From assembly GCA_020630435.1 (NCBI GenBank), contig JAHDBJ010000012.1, positions 62,001 through 126,000 on the forward strand: DNA of 64,000 nt, given 5' to 3'. Each line of letters starts with the position of its first letter. Within the stretch, counting starts at the first letter, position 1. The DNA comes from Saprospiraceae bacterium. Lineage in GTDB: Bacteria; Bacteroidota; Bacteroidia; Chitinophagales; Saprospiraceae. Positions 8,935-18,027 of this stretch are shown piece after piece. The notes beneath the pieces are model-generated. The model was not told the origin of the DNA. It saw nothing but the letters and a program-made list of their open reading frames with translations, and ran no database searches. The position numbers and the translations under genes are program-made.

Positions 8935-9504
8935 ATGAAATCAAAGGAAGTCATTAAAGCAGTATTATTGGATTTGGGAGGTGTCGTTTTTCAATCGACA
9001 GGAATTTCTAATGAAAAGATCAATTGGACTGTTATTAGCCAATTGAACGAAAAATACGGATATGAACTAAACGTTGGGCAAGATAAGTTTCCTGATTTTT
9101 TAAAAGAATATAATGAACATACAAAACAAGATTTAGAAGGGCAGACTTTTTTAAAAGCAGTATTTGATACACTAGAAATTAACCAAACATTAATCAATCT
9201 CTTGAGTAGCAGATTTGAAATTATCATCGTAAGTGATAATTACAGAGAAAATATCAATTATATTTCTGAACGTTATCAGTTCTCAAAATGGGCAAAACAA
9301 CAAATTTATTCCTTTGATTATGAGATGGTAAAGGAAAATCCTAATTTTTTTATTCGATTATTAAAAGAGGTTGATATCAAGGCTGAAGAGTTGCTTTTTA
9401 TTGATGATAGTATCAAAAAATTAGAGAGTGCTAATAAGGTGGGGATTAAAGGAATTTTATATAAAAACAATGAACAAATAAGGAGATATTTGGAGCATGA
9501 GTAA
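8935..9504 (+). CDS. HAD-superfamily hydrolase (subfamily IA)
   Basis: A 189-residue HAD protein. Motif I is VLLDLGGVVF (the nucleophile Asp is present, while the usual second Asp is Gly, as in the YihX/epoxide-hydrolase-like group). Motif II is IIIVSDNY, the motif III Lys lies in YEMVKENPNFF, and motif IV is LLFIDDSIKK. A helical cap sits between motifs I and II. It is probably a small-molecule phosphatase; the substrate is unknown. ATG at 8935 is preferred over one at 8902 because homologues begin just before motif I. Its 3' end overlaps the helicase gene by 8 bp, so the two are co-transcribed and likely translationally coupled. Confidence 0.85.
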   Translation: MKSKEVIKAVLLDLGGVVFQSTGISNEKINWTVISQLNEKYGYELNVGQDKFPDFLKEYNEHTKQDLEGQTFLKAVFDTLEINQTLINLLSSRFEIIIVSDNYRENINYISERYQFSKWAKQQIYSFDYEMVKENPNFFIRLLKEVDIKAEELLFIDDSIKKLESANKVGIKGILYKNNEQIRRYLEHE

Positions 9505-11764
9505 ATATTTACAATCATTAAACGAAGTACAAAGACAAGCAGTCATAAATTCTCAAGGTCCTGTAATGGTAATTGCTGGACCAGGCTCAGGCAAAACGAG
9601 GGTATTGACTTACCGCATTGCTTATTTATTGGAGCAGGGCATACCACCACATGAAATACTAGCCTTGACGTTTACTAATAAGTCTGCAAGAGAGATGAAA
9701 GAACGTATCGCAAAAGTGGTTGGTAATGTAGCGAATCGAGTATGGGCGGGGACTTTTCACTCTTTATTTGCTAGAGTTTTACGAATTGAGGCGGAAAAAA
9801 TTGGCTTCCCCTCCGATTTTACCATCTATGATACGACAGATTCAAAAAGCCTTTTAACGACAATAATTAAAGGGATGAATTTGGATGGGAAAGTATATAA
9901 TGTAGGAGGTGTCCGTGCTAGAATATCTTCAGCAAAAAGCAATATTATCCCTCCCAAACTATATGCTGAAAACGAAGAATTACGTACAGAAGATAGACAT
10001 AGTAAGCGACCATATTTATATAAAATCTATGCAGAGTATGTGCGGCGGTGTAAGAAAGCAGGGGCAATGGATTTTGATGATTTATTGTATCAGTTATTTA
10101 TTTTATTTTATAAAAATCCTGATAATGTCCTTGAAAAATATCGAAGTCGATTCAAATATCTACTGGTAGACGAGTTTCAAGATACTAACTATTTGCAATA
10201 TGCGATTATTAAAAAATTGGTAAATTTTGAAGGAAGTCCTAGAAATATTTGCGTAGTAGGAGACGATGCTCAGAGTATATATGGGTTTCGTGGAGCAACG
10301 ATTGAGAATATTTTAAATTTTGAAACCGACTACAAAAAATTTGGCCTACAAACCTTCAAGTTAGAGCAAAACTATCGTTCAACGTATCACATCGTCCAAG
10401 CAGCAAATGAAATTATTACATTTAATAAAAATCAAATCAAGAAAGACATTTGGTCAGATAAAGGAAAAGGACATAAAATAAAGATCATCAAAACGATGAC
10501 TGATACAGATGAGGGGAAGCGAATAGTAGACCAGATACGGGAACAAAAAAATCGTTATCATCTTCAAAATTCAGATATTGCTATCTTATATCGAACGAAC
10601 GCTCAATCCCGTATCTTTGAAGAAGCCTTAAATCGACAACGAATCAAGTATAAAGTATATGGAGGAATGTCTTTCTATGAACGAAAAGAGGTAAAAGATT
10701 TAATAGCCTACTTGCGGATGAGCGTTAATCCAAATGATGAGGAAGCGTTAAAACGAGTCATCAATTTTCCCAAACGAGGCATTGGGAATACAACCCAACA
10801 AAAAATTATAGAATTAGCTATCAATACTGACCGACCATTATGGGAGTGTATTACAGAAGTGAATGTTGGGCCTAGAGCTAAAAATGCTTTAACTGAATTC
10901 AAGCAAATGATTCAAGTATTTATACAAAAACAAAAAGAATTAGATGCGGCTCAAGTAACAGACTTAATTTTAAGGCAGTCTGGTATGCTAAAATTACTTA
11001 AAGGTGACTTGAGTATTGAGGGGATGTCGAGAATGGAGAATATAGAAGCTTTATTAAATGGTATAAAAGATTTTGTAGATACAGATGTAGTATTAGAAGA
11101 GGAGAATGTGGAAGAAATTGAAAATAAATCGCTAGCACAATACCTTCAAAATATTGCATTGTTGACGGATTTTGACCAAGATGATGGAGATGACAATAAT
11201 TATATTACTTTGATGTCTACCCACTCTGCAAAAGGTTTAGAATTTCCTAGTATATTTTTAGTAGGTTTAGAGGAGAATCTATTCCCATCATATATGGCAT
11301 TACAATCGGATGATGTAGAAGAGGAACGCCGTTTGTTTTATGTTGCGATTACTAGAGCAGAGCAATTTTTAACCTTGTCATTTGCCAATAGTCGCTATAA
11401 ATTTGGAGATATTCGATATAACAACCCAAGTCGATTTTTGGAAGAAATTTCAGAACTGCATCTAGAAAAGAGTTATACTTCAAAATCTGAAAAAGTGAAC
11501 ACCGTTTCTCGCTCAGGAGTAAGTGGAAATTTCAAAAAAGCAGTCCCAAAAACATATACGACCAATATCGACCCTTCGAGTTTTGCGCCTAGTCCGCCAG
11601 CATCCATTCAGGCAGGTCATAAAGTCTTGCATTTACGTTTTGGAGAAGGAAAAGTATTACGGGTAGATGGTGCCAATGATAATCGGCTAGCAACCATCTT
11701 TTTTCAAGAAGCAGGAGAGAAACGTATTGCTTTGCGTTTTGCTAAATTACAAATTTTGAAGTAA
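9497..11764 (+). CDS. UvrD/PcrA-type superfamily 1 DNA helicase
   Basis: A 755-residue SF1A helicase with all motifs in order: Q-motif LNEVQRQAV (8-16), Walker A GPGSGKT (28-34), TFTNKSAREMKERI (Ia), Walker B DEFQDTN, motif III GDDAQSIYGFRGA, motif IV EQNYRST, motif V STHSAKGLEFPSIFLVGLEE and motif VI RRLFYVAITRAE. A C-terminal Tudor-like domain (VLHLRFGEGKVLRV) matches PcrA/UvrD, which bind RNA polymerase through it. The expected role is ATP-driven 3'-5' unwinding in nucleotide excision and mismatch repair or removal of stalled complexes. The ATG overlaps the preceding HAD gene. pcrA versus uvrD cannot be distinguished by eye. Confidence 0.95.
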   Translation: MSKYLQSLNEVQRQAVINSQGPVMVIAGPGSGKTRVLTYRIAYLLEQGIPPHEILALTFTNKSAREMKERIAKVVGNVANRVWAGTFHSLFARVLRIEAEKIGFPSDFTIYDTTDSKSLLTTIIKGMNLDGKVYNVGGVRARISSAKSNIIPPKLYAENEELRTEDRHSKRPYLYKIYAEYVRRCKKAGAMDFDDLLYQLFILFYKNPDNVLEKYRSRFKYLLVDEFQDTNYLQYAIIKKLVNFEGSPRNICVVGDDAQSIYGFRGATIENILNFETDYKKFGLQTFKLEQNYRSTYHIVQAANEIITFNKNQIKKDIWSDKGKGHKIKIIKTMTDTDEGKRIVDQIREQKNRYHLQNSDIAILYRTNAQSRIFEEALNRQRIKYKVYGGMSFYERKEVKDLIAYLRMSVNPNDEEALKRVINFPKRGIGNTTQQKIIELAINTDRPLWECITEVNVGPRAKNALTEFKQMIQVFIQKQKELDAAQVTDLILRQSGMLKLLKGDLSIEGMSRMENIEALLNGIKDFVDTDVVLEEENVEEIENKSLAQYLQNIALLTDFDQDDGDDNNYITLMSTHSAKGLEFPSIFLVGLEENLFPSYMALQSDDVEEERRLFYVAITRAEQFLTLSFANSRYKFGDIRYNNPSRFLEEISELHLEKSYTSKSEKVNTVSRSGVSGNFKKAVPKTYTTNIDPSSFAPSPPASIQAGHKVLHLRFGEGKVLRVDGANDNRLATIFFQEAGEKRIALRFAKLQILK

Positions 11765-11792
11765 GAGATATTAATTTTTTTTTAATTGAAAA

Positions 11793-13004
11793 TTATGGTT
11801 TCAGTTTTATAATTTGTACGTCTGTTCCGCCTTTCGTATTGTGCCATGTTTTTGCGAAGATGAAAACCTCACCTTGTTGGGTTTTAATAATCTGGCTTCC
11901 ATGTTGTTCACCTTCGATTTTTAGCTTTTCTTCCCAAAGCATATTTCCCTGTTGGTCTGTTTGAACAAGCCAAGTATCTAATTCCAAGGATATATTTTTA
12001 GACTTCCAAGGTTCTTCACCACTTGTACCTAATAGTAGATAACCATCTTCTAAATCGATAGCTCGTGTAATCCTATCAAAAAAATTGCTTGCTTTATGTT
12101 TATATGTTTTGGAGAATATCACTTTTCCAGTTTCTTCATCCAATAGAATTAGATTACCTCTATACCCAACATTTGATAATTTGTCATATCTCGTTCCTAC
12201 GATTAAAAGCTGATCATCATCAGTCAATAAAACTTGATAAGCTTCATCTCCACCGTAGTATTCATTGATGTTTTTTTCCCACAGAGTTTCTGCTTGTTGA
12301 TTTACCTTAGCAGTCCAAAAATCTGTTACCTTTTCAGAACTTGCATATCCTGTTACAATAATAGCTCCAGTAGCTGATATCATAATATCATTAGCTTCGA
12401 TTATAGCTGCTTGTACTTGTAGTAGACCTTCAGGATTTTTGAAAGAAGAGACATTTGGTATAAAAGTCTTTTCCCAGATACTATTAAATGATTTATCCAT
12501 CTTAATAATAATTCCTTCAGTAATGGAATGATTAGTATGGTGCTGTCGACTACCAGCTAAATACAAATGTTTCTGATATTTGACTATGGCGTTAATACGT
12601 AATCTCCTATCCATATTCACGGGATTTTGGTATAAAACGTTTCCATTTTTGTCAATTTCAATCAGTAAGATATTTTGCTGTTGTGCTACAAGATTATTTA
12701 CGACCACCAGATAACCTTCATTCCATTCGATGATATCAGAGACATTTTGGATGCCATGAGCAGGCAAGACCTTATCCCAAAGTACTTCTCCATTTTTGTT
12801 CATTTTGACCATCCAGAGATTTATCTCAAAACCATCATTTTGACTAAAACCTGCTAGGACTAAATTATGCTCAGCATCTTCAAGTATACTTGTAATGGCA
12901 TCATTTTTTTTAAATCCTATTGTTTTTTGCCATTCTATTTTAATGGATTGAGCGGTACAAAATATGTAGTAGAAAGAGAAAATGGTTGATATAAGAATTT
13001 TCAT
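11793..13004 (-). CDS. Secreted beta-propeller-like repeat protein
   Basis: A 403-residue protein with an N-terminal signal peptide (MKILISTIFSFYYIFCTAQS). The body is a series of repeats in which lines like LVLAGFSQ, GYLVVVNN, LYLAGSRQ, AIIVTGYAS, LLIVGTRYD and YLLLGTSGEE alternate with IKMD/VKMN-type and W-E-K/L-W-E-K segments. This suggests a 6-7 bladed propeller of the kind annotated as lipoprotein or secreted WQK-repeat proteins in Bacteroidota. It has no T9SS tail or lipobox, so it is probably periplasmic. Function unknown. It converges on the helicase gene, with no obvious terminator between. Confidence 0.75.
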   Translation of the reverse strand: MKILISTIFSFYYIFCTAQSIKIEWQKTIGFKKNDAITSILEDAEHNLVLAGFSQNDGFEINLWMVKMNKNGEVLWDKVLPAHGIQNVSDIIEWNEGYLVVVNNLVAQQQNILLIEIDKNGNVLYQNPVNMDRRLRINAIVKYQKHLYLAGSRQHHTNHSITEGIIIKMDKSFNSIWEKTFIPNVSSFKNPEGLLQVQAAIIEANDIMISATGAIIVTGYASSEKVTDFWTAKVNQQAETLWEKNINEYYGGDEAYQVLLTDDDQLLIVGTRYDKLSNVGYRGNLILLDEETGKVIFSKTYKHKASNFFDRITRAIDLEDGYLLLGTSGEEPWKSKNISLELDTWLVQTDQQGNMLWEEKLKIEGEQHGSQIIKTQQGEVFIFAKTWHNTKGGTDVQIIKLKP

Positions 13005-13114
13005 AGATAAATATTATAACTTGTTTATATCAAAAATACGAAAATGGTAATATTTTATTGTGAGGAAAAGTACGATCTAATTTGTAGTAAATTGAAACTT
13101 ATGGTAGAAGCAAC

Positions 13115-13236
13115 AACAGCGATTCCAGGCAATCTTCATAATCCAAGCACTTTGAAAAATATTTTTTCGTTTTGGTATTTACCTAGATAGAAGATATGAG
13201 TTTACTAATCTTTTTTCTAAACCAAGAATCGCTGTT
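13115..13236. repeat. 11-bp inverted repeat pair 100 bp apart
   Basis: AACAGCGATTC at 13115-13125 and its exact reverse complement GAATCGCTGTT at 13226-13236 flank about 100 bp between two secreted-protein genes. It could be a degraded mobile-element end or a terminator-like structure. No transposase is present. Confidence 0.3.
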
Positions 13237-13246
13237 AAAACGGATG

Positions 13247-13756
13247 TTAATTACCATCAATACCACAATCAACGGCAGCACAATATTTAAGACTCGTTAA
13301 GCCTGTTAAACTTCCAGTTGCATATATATTCCCAGGAGTGACTGTAAATGTTCCTATAATACAACCATTATTTTCACCAGATATAATGTATAATGTCTGC
13401 CCACAATAAGCATTTAAACAGTACAAGCACATTTGTAAAGAATTTAGTGAATAGGTAAATGCTTCTGTATTGGGATCAAAATCTATGTCCAAAGCGTCTG
13501 TAAGGCTATTTTCCCAATTTGGAGTATTACCTGTACTGAAAACCATTTGGCAATCTCCAGTTATAACGGAAATACCATCTTCTAGTTGGGAATAAACATT
13601 TTCAAAAATTGCTCCACTTGTTGTTATTGGTGGAGTCGATAAAAATAAATGTCCGCCACAAGCAGGAGCCTTCCTTTGAGTTATAGAATCTAAGGTTTCA
13701 TAAGAAATACTTTCTGAACAGGCACCAAACACAAGTGATAGCATAAATAAATACAA
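13247..13756 (-). CDS. Cysteine-rich lipoprotein, start uncertain
   Basis: A protein of about 169 residues from a TTG at 13756 (first ATG 13744). The lipobox SLVFGAC places the lipidated Cys near residue 13, but the usual positively charged N-region is missing. Reading the same frame upstream gives an ATA codon (13768-13766) followed by Lys-Asn-Val-Leu-Tyr, which would make a normal signal peptide if that codon were ATG. The start may therefore be mutated or unconventional. The mature part has at least nine cysteines (ACGG, GDCQM, MCLYCLNAYC, NNGCI, KYCAAVDCG). Two short beta motifs (NIYATGSLTGL) are present. No function is recognised. Confidence 0.6.
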   Translation of the reverse strand: MYLFMLSLVFGACSESISYETLDSITQRKAPACGGHLFLSTPPITTSGAIFENVYSQLEDGISVITGDCQMVFSTGNTPNWENSLTDALDIDFDPNTEAFTYSLNSLQMCLYCLNAYCGQTLYIISGENNGCIIGTFTVTPGNIYATGSLTGLTSLKYCAAVDCGIDGN

Positions 13757-14216
13757 TACATTTTTTATTTGTACAAGATTTTAATACGAAGTTGTCAATA
13801 TTTTATCAATCTAGTTTTTAACAACTTCTACGTTAATAAATAAGATTTTGTGATTCATAAATAGTTCTCAATTAAAAACTATTGTTTATGTCTCAATATT
13901 AATGTGCTTGAGATGGATAGAAAAGATCATTTATATAGTGTAGTATTTATTTATTAATTTTATTTAGTAGTGTATCTTTTTGTTTATTAAAAAATTAGAT
14001 GGTTTATGATATTTTTTTGTCGATAAAAAAATAGGTTTGATGAAAAAATAATTTTAGTATTTTTAAACAACTTTTTCATCAATAGGTATACTTTGTTCCT
14101 TCTAAGTCGAGAATTTTTGAAAAAATAATGTTCTTATAAAAAAAACTAATTATATTTCTTCTTTCGATAGTGAAAAAATGAAAATATTAAGGATTGTTTA
14201 AAAACGGACTCAACCT
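13757..14216. other. Intergenic stretch ahead of the EAD module
   Basis: About 460 bp, extremely AT-rich, between divergent genes. TATACTTTG near 14090 is close to a -7 box but has an extra base. No small frame, RNA gene or strong hairpin was recognised. Confidence 0.5.
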
Positions 14217-15392
14217 ATGCCATTGAATACAAAAGAAATAAGAGACCTTGTTAGTAAAAACCGCTTAAAAGAAGCTATAAAACAAGTTGAAGAATATACT
14301 CAAGCTCTTAGCGATACACACTTCAACGATATTATTACAGCAATTTCTCAAAAATATGAAGGTAATGAGCGAAGTAATTTATTAAATACTATTTCTTATA
14401 ACACCTACATAAGAGAACGTTCCAAGACAACGGTTTCCTTATTGGGTTTACTAACAAAAATGGATGAATACCAAGAAGAACAAACAAGGACTTCGAGTAA
14501 TCATGTTAGCATAGATGGAGATAATAACATTGTAATACAAGGTTCTAACAATAATCACATTACTATTGGGACTGAGAATGAGTCCGATGTTGATGATAAT
14601 GAAATAGTAAGTGGAAATAATGGAGGATATCTATTGTATTCAATACCTAACGAAATGACGTTAAATGTTCTCTATAAATGTATTATAAGAATTTCAATTT
14701 TAAAAGAAAAACTTCTAAAAGATTTTTTTGTTGAAACTGTTCGTATAAAAAATATTGAAAAAGTATCCGATGTAATGGAGGTTGATTTGATAAATATGGG
14801 AAACAAAAATTTCTTAATTGAAAAGCCTAATAGCAAAGATCAAATAGTAGATGGTGAAACTTGTACAGAATGGATTTTTTATGTAACGCCAATAAAATTA
14901 GGATTACATAAACTTATTTTAAAAATATCAACTGTAGCGTTTATAAATAATAAAGAACGGAAAAAAGAAATATTATTAGAAGAGAGTGTTAATATTTTAA
15001 CAATTGAATTATATGATGATAATCCTCCTAATTTTAAAATTGTGGAGGGGCTTATCATTGGAGATGAAAACCCTCCTGTTTCACCAACAACAAGTGAGCA
15101 AGACTTACTTACTGTACCCCACTTTGATACTTTAACTGGACAACAATTAGAGCAGTTTACAGATGCACTAATATCAGCATATCGAAATCGTCTAGCCTTA
15201 GAACGCTTTTGTAGATATAAATTAGATAAGAACCTTAATACAATAACAGGAAATAATAATTTAAATGATGTAGTTTTTCAGTTAGTAGAATATTTTGAGG
15301 CAAATGGACAATTGCATCAATTAGTAGAAGAAGCCTATAAAGATAAACCCAATAGTCCTCTACTTAAACAATTCGTTGAATCCTTATCGTAA
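14217..15392 (+). CDS. EAD11-beta domain-EAD1 adaptor of a conflict-type system
   Basis: A 391-residue protein with three parts. Residues 1-85 (MPLNTKEIRDLVSKNRLKEA, later ERSNLLNTISYNTYIRER) match effector-associated domain 11. Next is a short beta strand stretch VSIDGDNNIVIQGSNNNHIT (about 98-117). Residues 135-265 form an all-beta domain (YLLYSIPNEMTLN, VMEVDLINMGNKNFLI, TEWIFYVTPIKLGLHKLILK) that I associate with bacterial TIR and caspase-linked proteins. The C-terminal 90 residues (LTGQQLEQFTDALISAYRNR, LERFCRYKLDKNLNTI) are an EAD1 domain, the same type as the N-terminus of the downstream protease. No enzyme motif is visible, so it is probably an adaptor that bridges signal and effector by homotypic contacts. 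The downstream gene is 51 bp away on the same strand. Confidence 0.75.
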   Translation: MPLNTKEIRDLVSKNRLKEAIKQVEEYTQALSDTHFNDIITAISQKYEGNERSNLLNTISYNTYIRERSKTTVSLLGLLTKMDEYQEEQTRTSSNHVSIDGDNNIVIQGSNNNHITIGTENESDVDDNEIVSGNNGGYLLYSIPNEMTLNVLYKCIIRISILKEKLLKDFFVETVRIKNIEKVSDVMEVDLINMGNKNFLIEKPNSKDQIVDGETCTEWIFYVTPIKLGLHKLILKISTVAFINNKERKKEILLEESVNILTIELYDDNPPNFKIVEGLIIGDENPPVSPTTSEQDLLTVPHFDTLTGQQLEQFTDALISAYRNRLALERFCRYKLDKNLNTITGNNNLNDVVFQLVEYFEANGQLHQLVEEAYKDKPNSPLLKQFVESLS

Positions 15393-15443
15393 ATCGTCTG
15401 AAGTTAAAAAGCAAAATAACTGGTAAGACCCCAAAATAAAAAG

Positions 15444-16493
15444 ATGAAATTAAACCTGAAACTTACTCATAAACAGCTAGAACAATTTGAGATAGCCTTG
15501 CTAGATGCTTATCGTAGTTACGATGCCTATAAACGTATATTGCGTTATGGTTTAAATAAAAAACTACAAAATATTGTAGGAGAAGGAAAGCCTTTGAAAA
15601 ATATGGTTTATGATCTTCTAGAGGTTGCGGAGGCAGAGAATTGGCTAGGAGAACTGTTGATAGTAGCAAGAAAAGAAAATCCAGATAATCTTAAATTACA
15701 GGAGCTTGAAGAAGCTGTAGGAATTGCTACACGTGAAATCTCTAAAACTGCACTTGAGGCAAAGATTAAAGTCAAATCTAAATTTTATAGTCTTAACGAT
15801 TTTTTGACAAAGCTCAATCAACTTGAAAAGCAAATCTGTCGGATAAAAATCCCATTATCCGATACTAGAACTACTTATGGTACAGGTTTTTTAGTAGCAC
15901 CAGATATTCTTTTAACCAATTATCATGTCGTTAAAAGAGTAATTGATGGAGCAGTACCCGCTTCGAACATCGAATTACTTTTCGATTATAAAAAATGGCA
16001 TCCGAGCCAAGAAAAGCTAGGAGGGAGTCTGTACCGTACAGCAGAAAATTGGCTTATAGATCATAGCCCTTATAGTTCTTATGATATTAATAATACCATT
16101 AGCAAAGAACCTTCAATAGAAGAATTAGATTATGCATTAATAAGGCTAGAAAGAAAGCTAGAAGATAGAGGCTTTATCAAGCTCCCTAAGATAGATACTG
16201 CTATTGAAGAAAATTACAGAGTCAATGCTCCACTCTATATTATTCAACATCCAGAAGGGAAACCTCTAAAAATAGCTTTAGAGACAGAGAGTATTATTCA
16301 AATGAACGATAATAAAACCCGTGTATATCATCAAACTTTAACGGAAACAGGGTCTTCTGGTTCACCATGTTTTAATGCTGATTTAGAATGGATTGCCCTT
16401 CATCATAGTGGAGAAAAATATTATAAGAATGGAAGCATTCCAATAACAGCACTAGTCCAGCTATGGAAAAAAAGAGGGCTTGAAATAGTATAG
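15444..16493 (+). CDS. EAD1-trypsin-like serine protease effector
   Basis: A 349-residue protein. Residues 1-95 are EAD1 (LTHKQLEQFEIALLDAYRSY, YKRILRYGLNKKLQNIVGEG), clearly homologous to the C-terminus of the upstream adaptor. A linker helix leads to a trypsin-like domain: GTGFLVAPDILLTNYHVV with His161, ELDYALIRL with Asp229 and ETGSSGSPCFN with the nucleophile Ser305. The triad is complete, so it should be active. There is no signal peptide, so it acts in the cytoplasm. EAD-fused trypsins are known from bioinformatic surveys of NTP-dependent conflict systems, where the protease is the presumed effector. Targets are unknown. Confidence 0.85.
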   Translation: MKLNLKLTHKQLEQFEIALLDAYRSYDAYKRILRYGLNKKLQNIVGEGKPLKNMVYDLLEVAEAENWLGELLIVARKENPDNLKLQELEEAVGIATREISKTALEAKIKVKSKFYSLNDFLTKLNQLEKQICRIKIPLSDTRTTYGTGFLVAPDILLTNYHVVKRVIDGAVPASNIELLFDYKKWHPSQEKLGGSLYRTAENWLIDHSPYSSYDINNTISKEPSIEELDYALIRLERKLEDRGFIKLPKIDTAIEENYRVNAPLYIIQHPEGKPLKIALETESIIQMNDNKTRVYHQTLTETGSSGSPCFNADLEWIALHHSGEKYYKNGSIPITALVQLWKKRGLEIV

Positions 16494-16503
16494 AAGTTTA
16501 AAT

Positions 16504-17583
16504 CTAAAGACGTATCATTCGCTGACGAAGTAGATGATCCACTAAGACTAATGCCGTCATAGCTTCTACAATAGGTACAGCCCTTGGTAATACACAAGGA
16601 TCGTGTCGTCCTTTTCCGACAACCTTTGCGGGTTCTCCTACTTGATTAACAGAATCTTGTTCGGGTATAATGGTAGCAACAGGCTTAAAAGCAACATTAA
16701 AATAAATATCCATTCCGTTAGAAATCCCTCCTTGAATTCCGCCTGAATGATTGGTTTTTGTTTTTATCTTACCATTATCATTATAAAAAACATCATTGTG
16801 TTCAGAACCTTTCATACGAATACCACTAAACCCAGAACCATACTCAAACCCTTTACAAGCATTGATACTAAGCATTGCTTTAGCCAAGTCTGCATGAAGT
16901 TTATCAAATACGGGTTCTCCTAGACCAATAGGGCAACCTTTTACAAGCCCAAAAACAGTTCCACCAATTGTATCTCCCTGTTTTTTAATTTTTTTAATAT
17001 AATCAACCATTTGTGCTGCCATTTGAAGGTCAGGACAACGAACAGAAGTGTCTTCTATTTTAGACAAATCAAGTTCTTTATAAGGCGTTTCAAGTTTTAA
17101 ATCACCTACTTGATTAACATAAGCATAGGTTTGAATGCCTAGAGACTTTAAAAGTGTTTTAGCAATTGCCCCTGCCGCTACTCGTGCAGCAGTTTCTCTT
17201 GCTGAGGAACGACCGCCACCACGATAATCACGGAAACCATATTTTTGTTGATAGGTAAAATCAGCGTGTGAAGGACGGTAACTATTCGCAATATGCGAAT
17301 AATCTTTAGAGCGTGCATCTTGGTTAAAAATGACCATAGAGATGGGCGTTCCTGTACTTTTCCCCTCAAAAACTCCAGATAGAAGTTGAAAGGTATCAGC
17401 TTCTTTTCGTTGGGTTACTATCTTGGATTGTCCTGGACGCCTTCTTGATAATTCGTGTTGAATAAAGTCTTCGTCAATTTCTAATCCTGCGGGACAGCCA
17501 TCTATGATAACACCTAATGCCTTGCCATGAGATTCACCAAAAGTTGTAATTTTAAATGCTTGTCCAAATGAGTTGCCTGCCAT
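16504..17583 (-). CDS. aroC: Chorismate synthase
   Basis: A 359-residue protein that aligns over its full length with AroC. Signatures: [20 protein letters not shown] at the start (FMN/EPSP-binding His), [53 protein letters not shown] and [17 protein letters not shown] near the end. It catalyses the last step of the shikimate pathway, the anti-1,4-elimination of phosphate from EPSP using reduced FMN. The gene is transcribed alone, with a consensus promoter and a terminator-like hairpin in its leader. It is convergent with the EAD module, with 10 bp between stops. Confidence 0.97.
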   Translation of the reverse strand: MAGNSFGQAFKITTFGESHGKALGVIIDGCPAGLEIDEDFIQHELSRRRPGQSKIVTQRKEADTFQLLSGVFEGKSTGTPISMVIFNQDARSKDYSHIANSYRPSHADFTYQQKYGFRDYRGGGRSSARETAARVAAGAIAKTLLKSLGIQTYAYVNQVGDLKLETPYKELDLSKIEDTSVRCPDLQMAAQMVDYIKKIKKQGDTIGGTVFGLVKGCPIGLGEPVFDKLHADLAKAMLSINACKGFEYGSGFSGIRMKGSEHNDVFYNDNGKIKTKTNHSGGIQGGISNGMDIYFNVAFKPVATIIPEQDSVNQVGEPAKVVGKGRHDPCVLPRAVPIVEAMTALVLVDHLLRQRMIRL

Positions 17584-17640
17584 AACTTATCCTAATGTAT
17601 AGATGAAAAGATTGTGAACAATTGTTATTTTTTATGTAAA

Positions 17641-17671
17641 ATTAAAAAAGCCATTCATAAAGAATGACTTT
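17641..17671 (-). terminator. Terminator-like hairpin inside the aroC leader (possible attenuator)
   Basis: On the minus strand AAAGTCATTC (17671-17662), loop TTTAT, GAATGGCTTT (17656-17647), then a run of T. The stem is 10 bp counting one T-G wobble. It lies between the aroC promoter and start codon, about 65-90 nt upstream of ATG, so it would act as an attenuator rather than a gene-end terminator. Confidence 0.55.
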
Positions 17672-17722
17672 CTTTCAAAACTAATTAATAAATGCCAATT
17701 TATTCAATTTTCTGGAACACAC

Positions 17723-17752
17723 CAAAGATAGTGTATTTTTTACAATAACAAA
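17723..17752 (-). promoter_or_regulatory. Promoter of aroC
   Basis: Minus strand: TTTG (17752-17749), 18 nt, TATCTTTG (17730-17723). This is an exact match to the Bacteroidota consensus with ideal spacing. Transcription would start near 17716, giving a leader of about 130 nt. Confidence 0.7.
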
Positions 17753-18027
17753 AGATGATTCTCAAAAAAATAGAAAATTAATAATTAATAAAATAAATAT
17801 TATAAAAAAACAGATGTTATATGCCTTGATCCCAGAAAATATAGAAAAATCCAAGTTCCGTCTCATATTTAACTTAAAAGAACTAGTTTTGTGAGTGAGA
17901 CAAAAATTGAATATAAAAGAGGAGACCAAAGAAAAATTATTAAGACAATAAGCGAAATATATTCTATTCTTGTTATGAAGAAAAAGAAGAGGAGAAGTCC
18001 AATTACAAATTTAAAAATGGTCTAAAA
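17753..18027. other. Remainder of the aroC-mpl intergenic stretch
   Basis: The whole gap 17584-18027 is 444 bp and holds the aroC promoter and hairpin listed separately. The remaining part upstream of mpl has a loose inverted repeat GTCTCA (17860-17865) / TGAGAC (17896-17901) but no gene or clear promoter. Confidence 0.45.
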
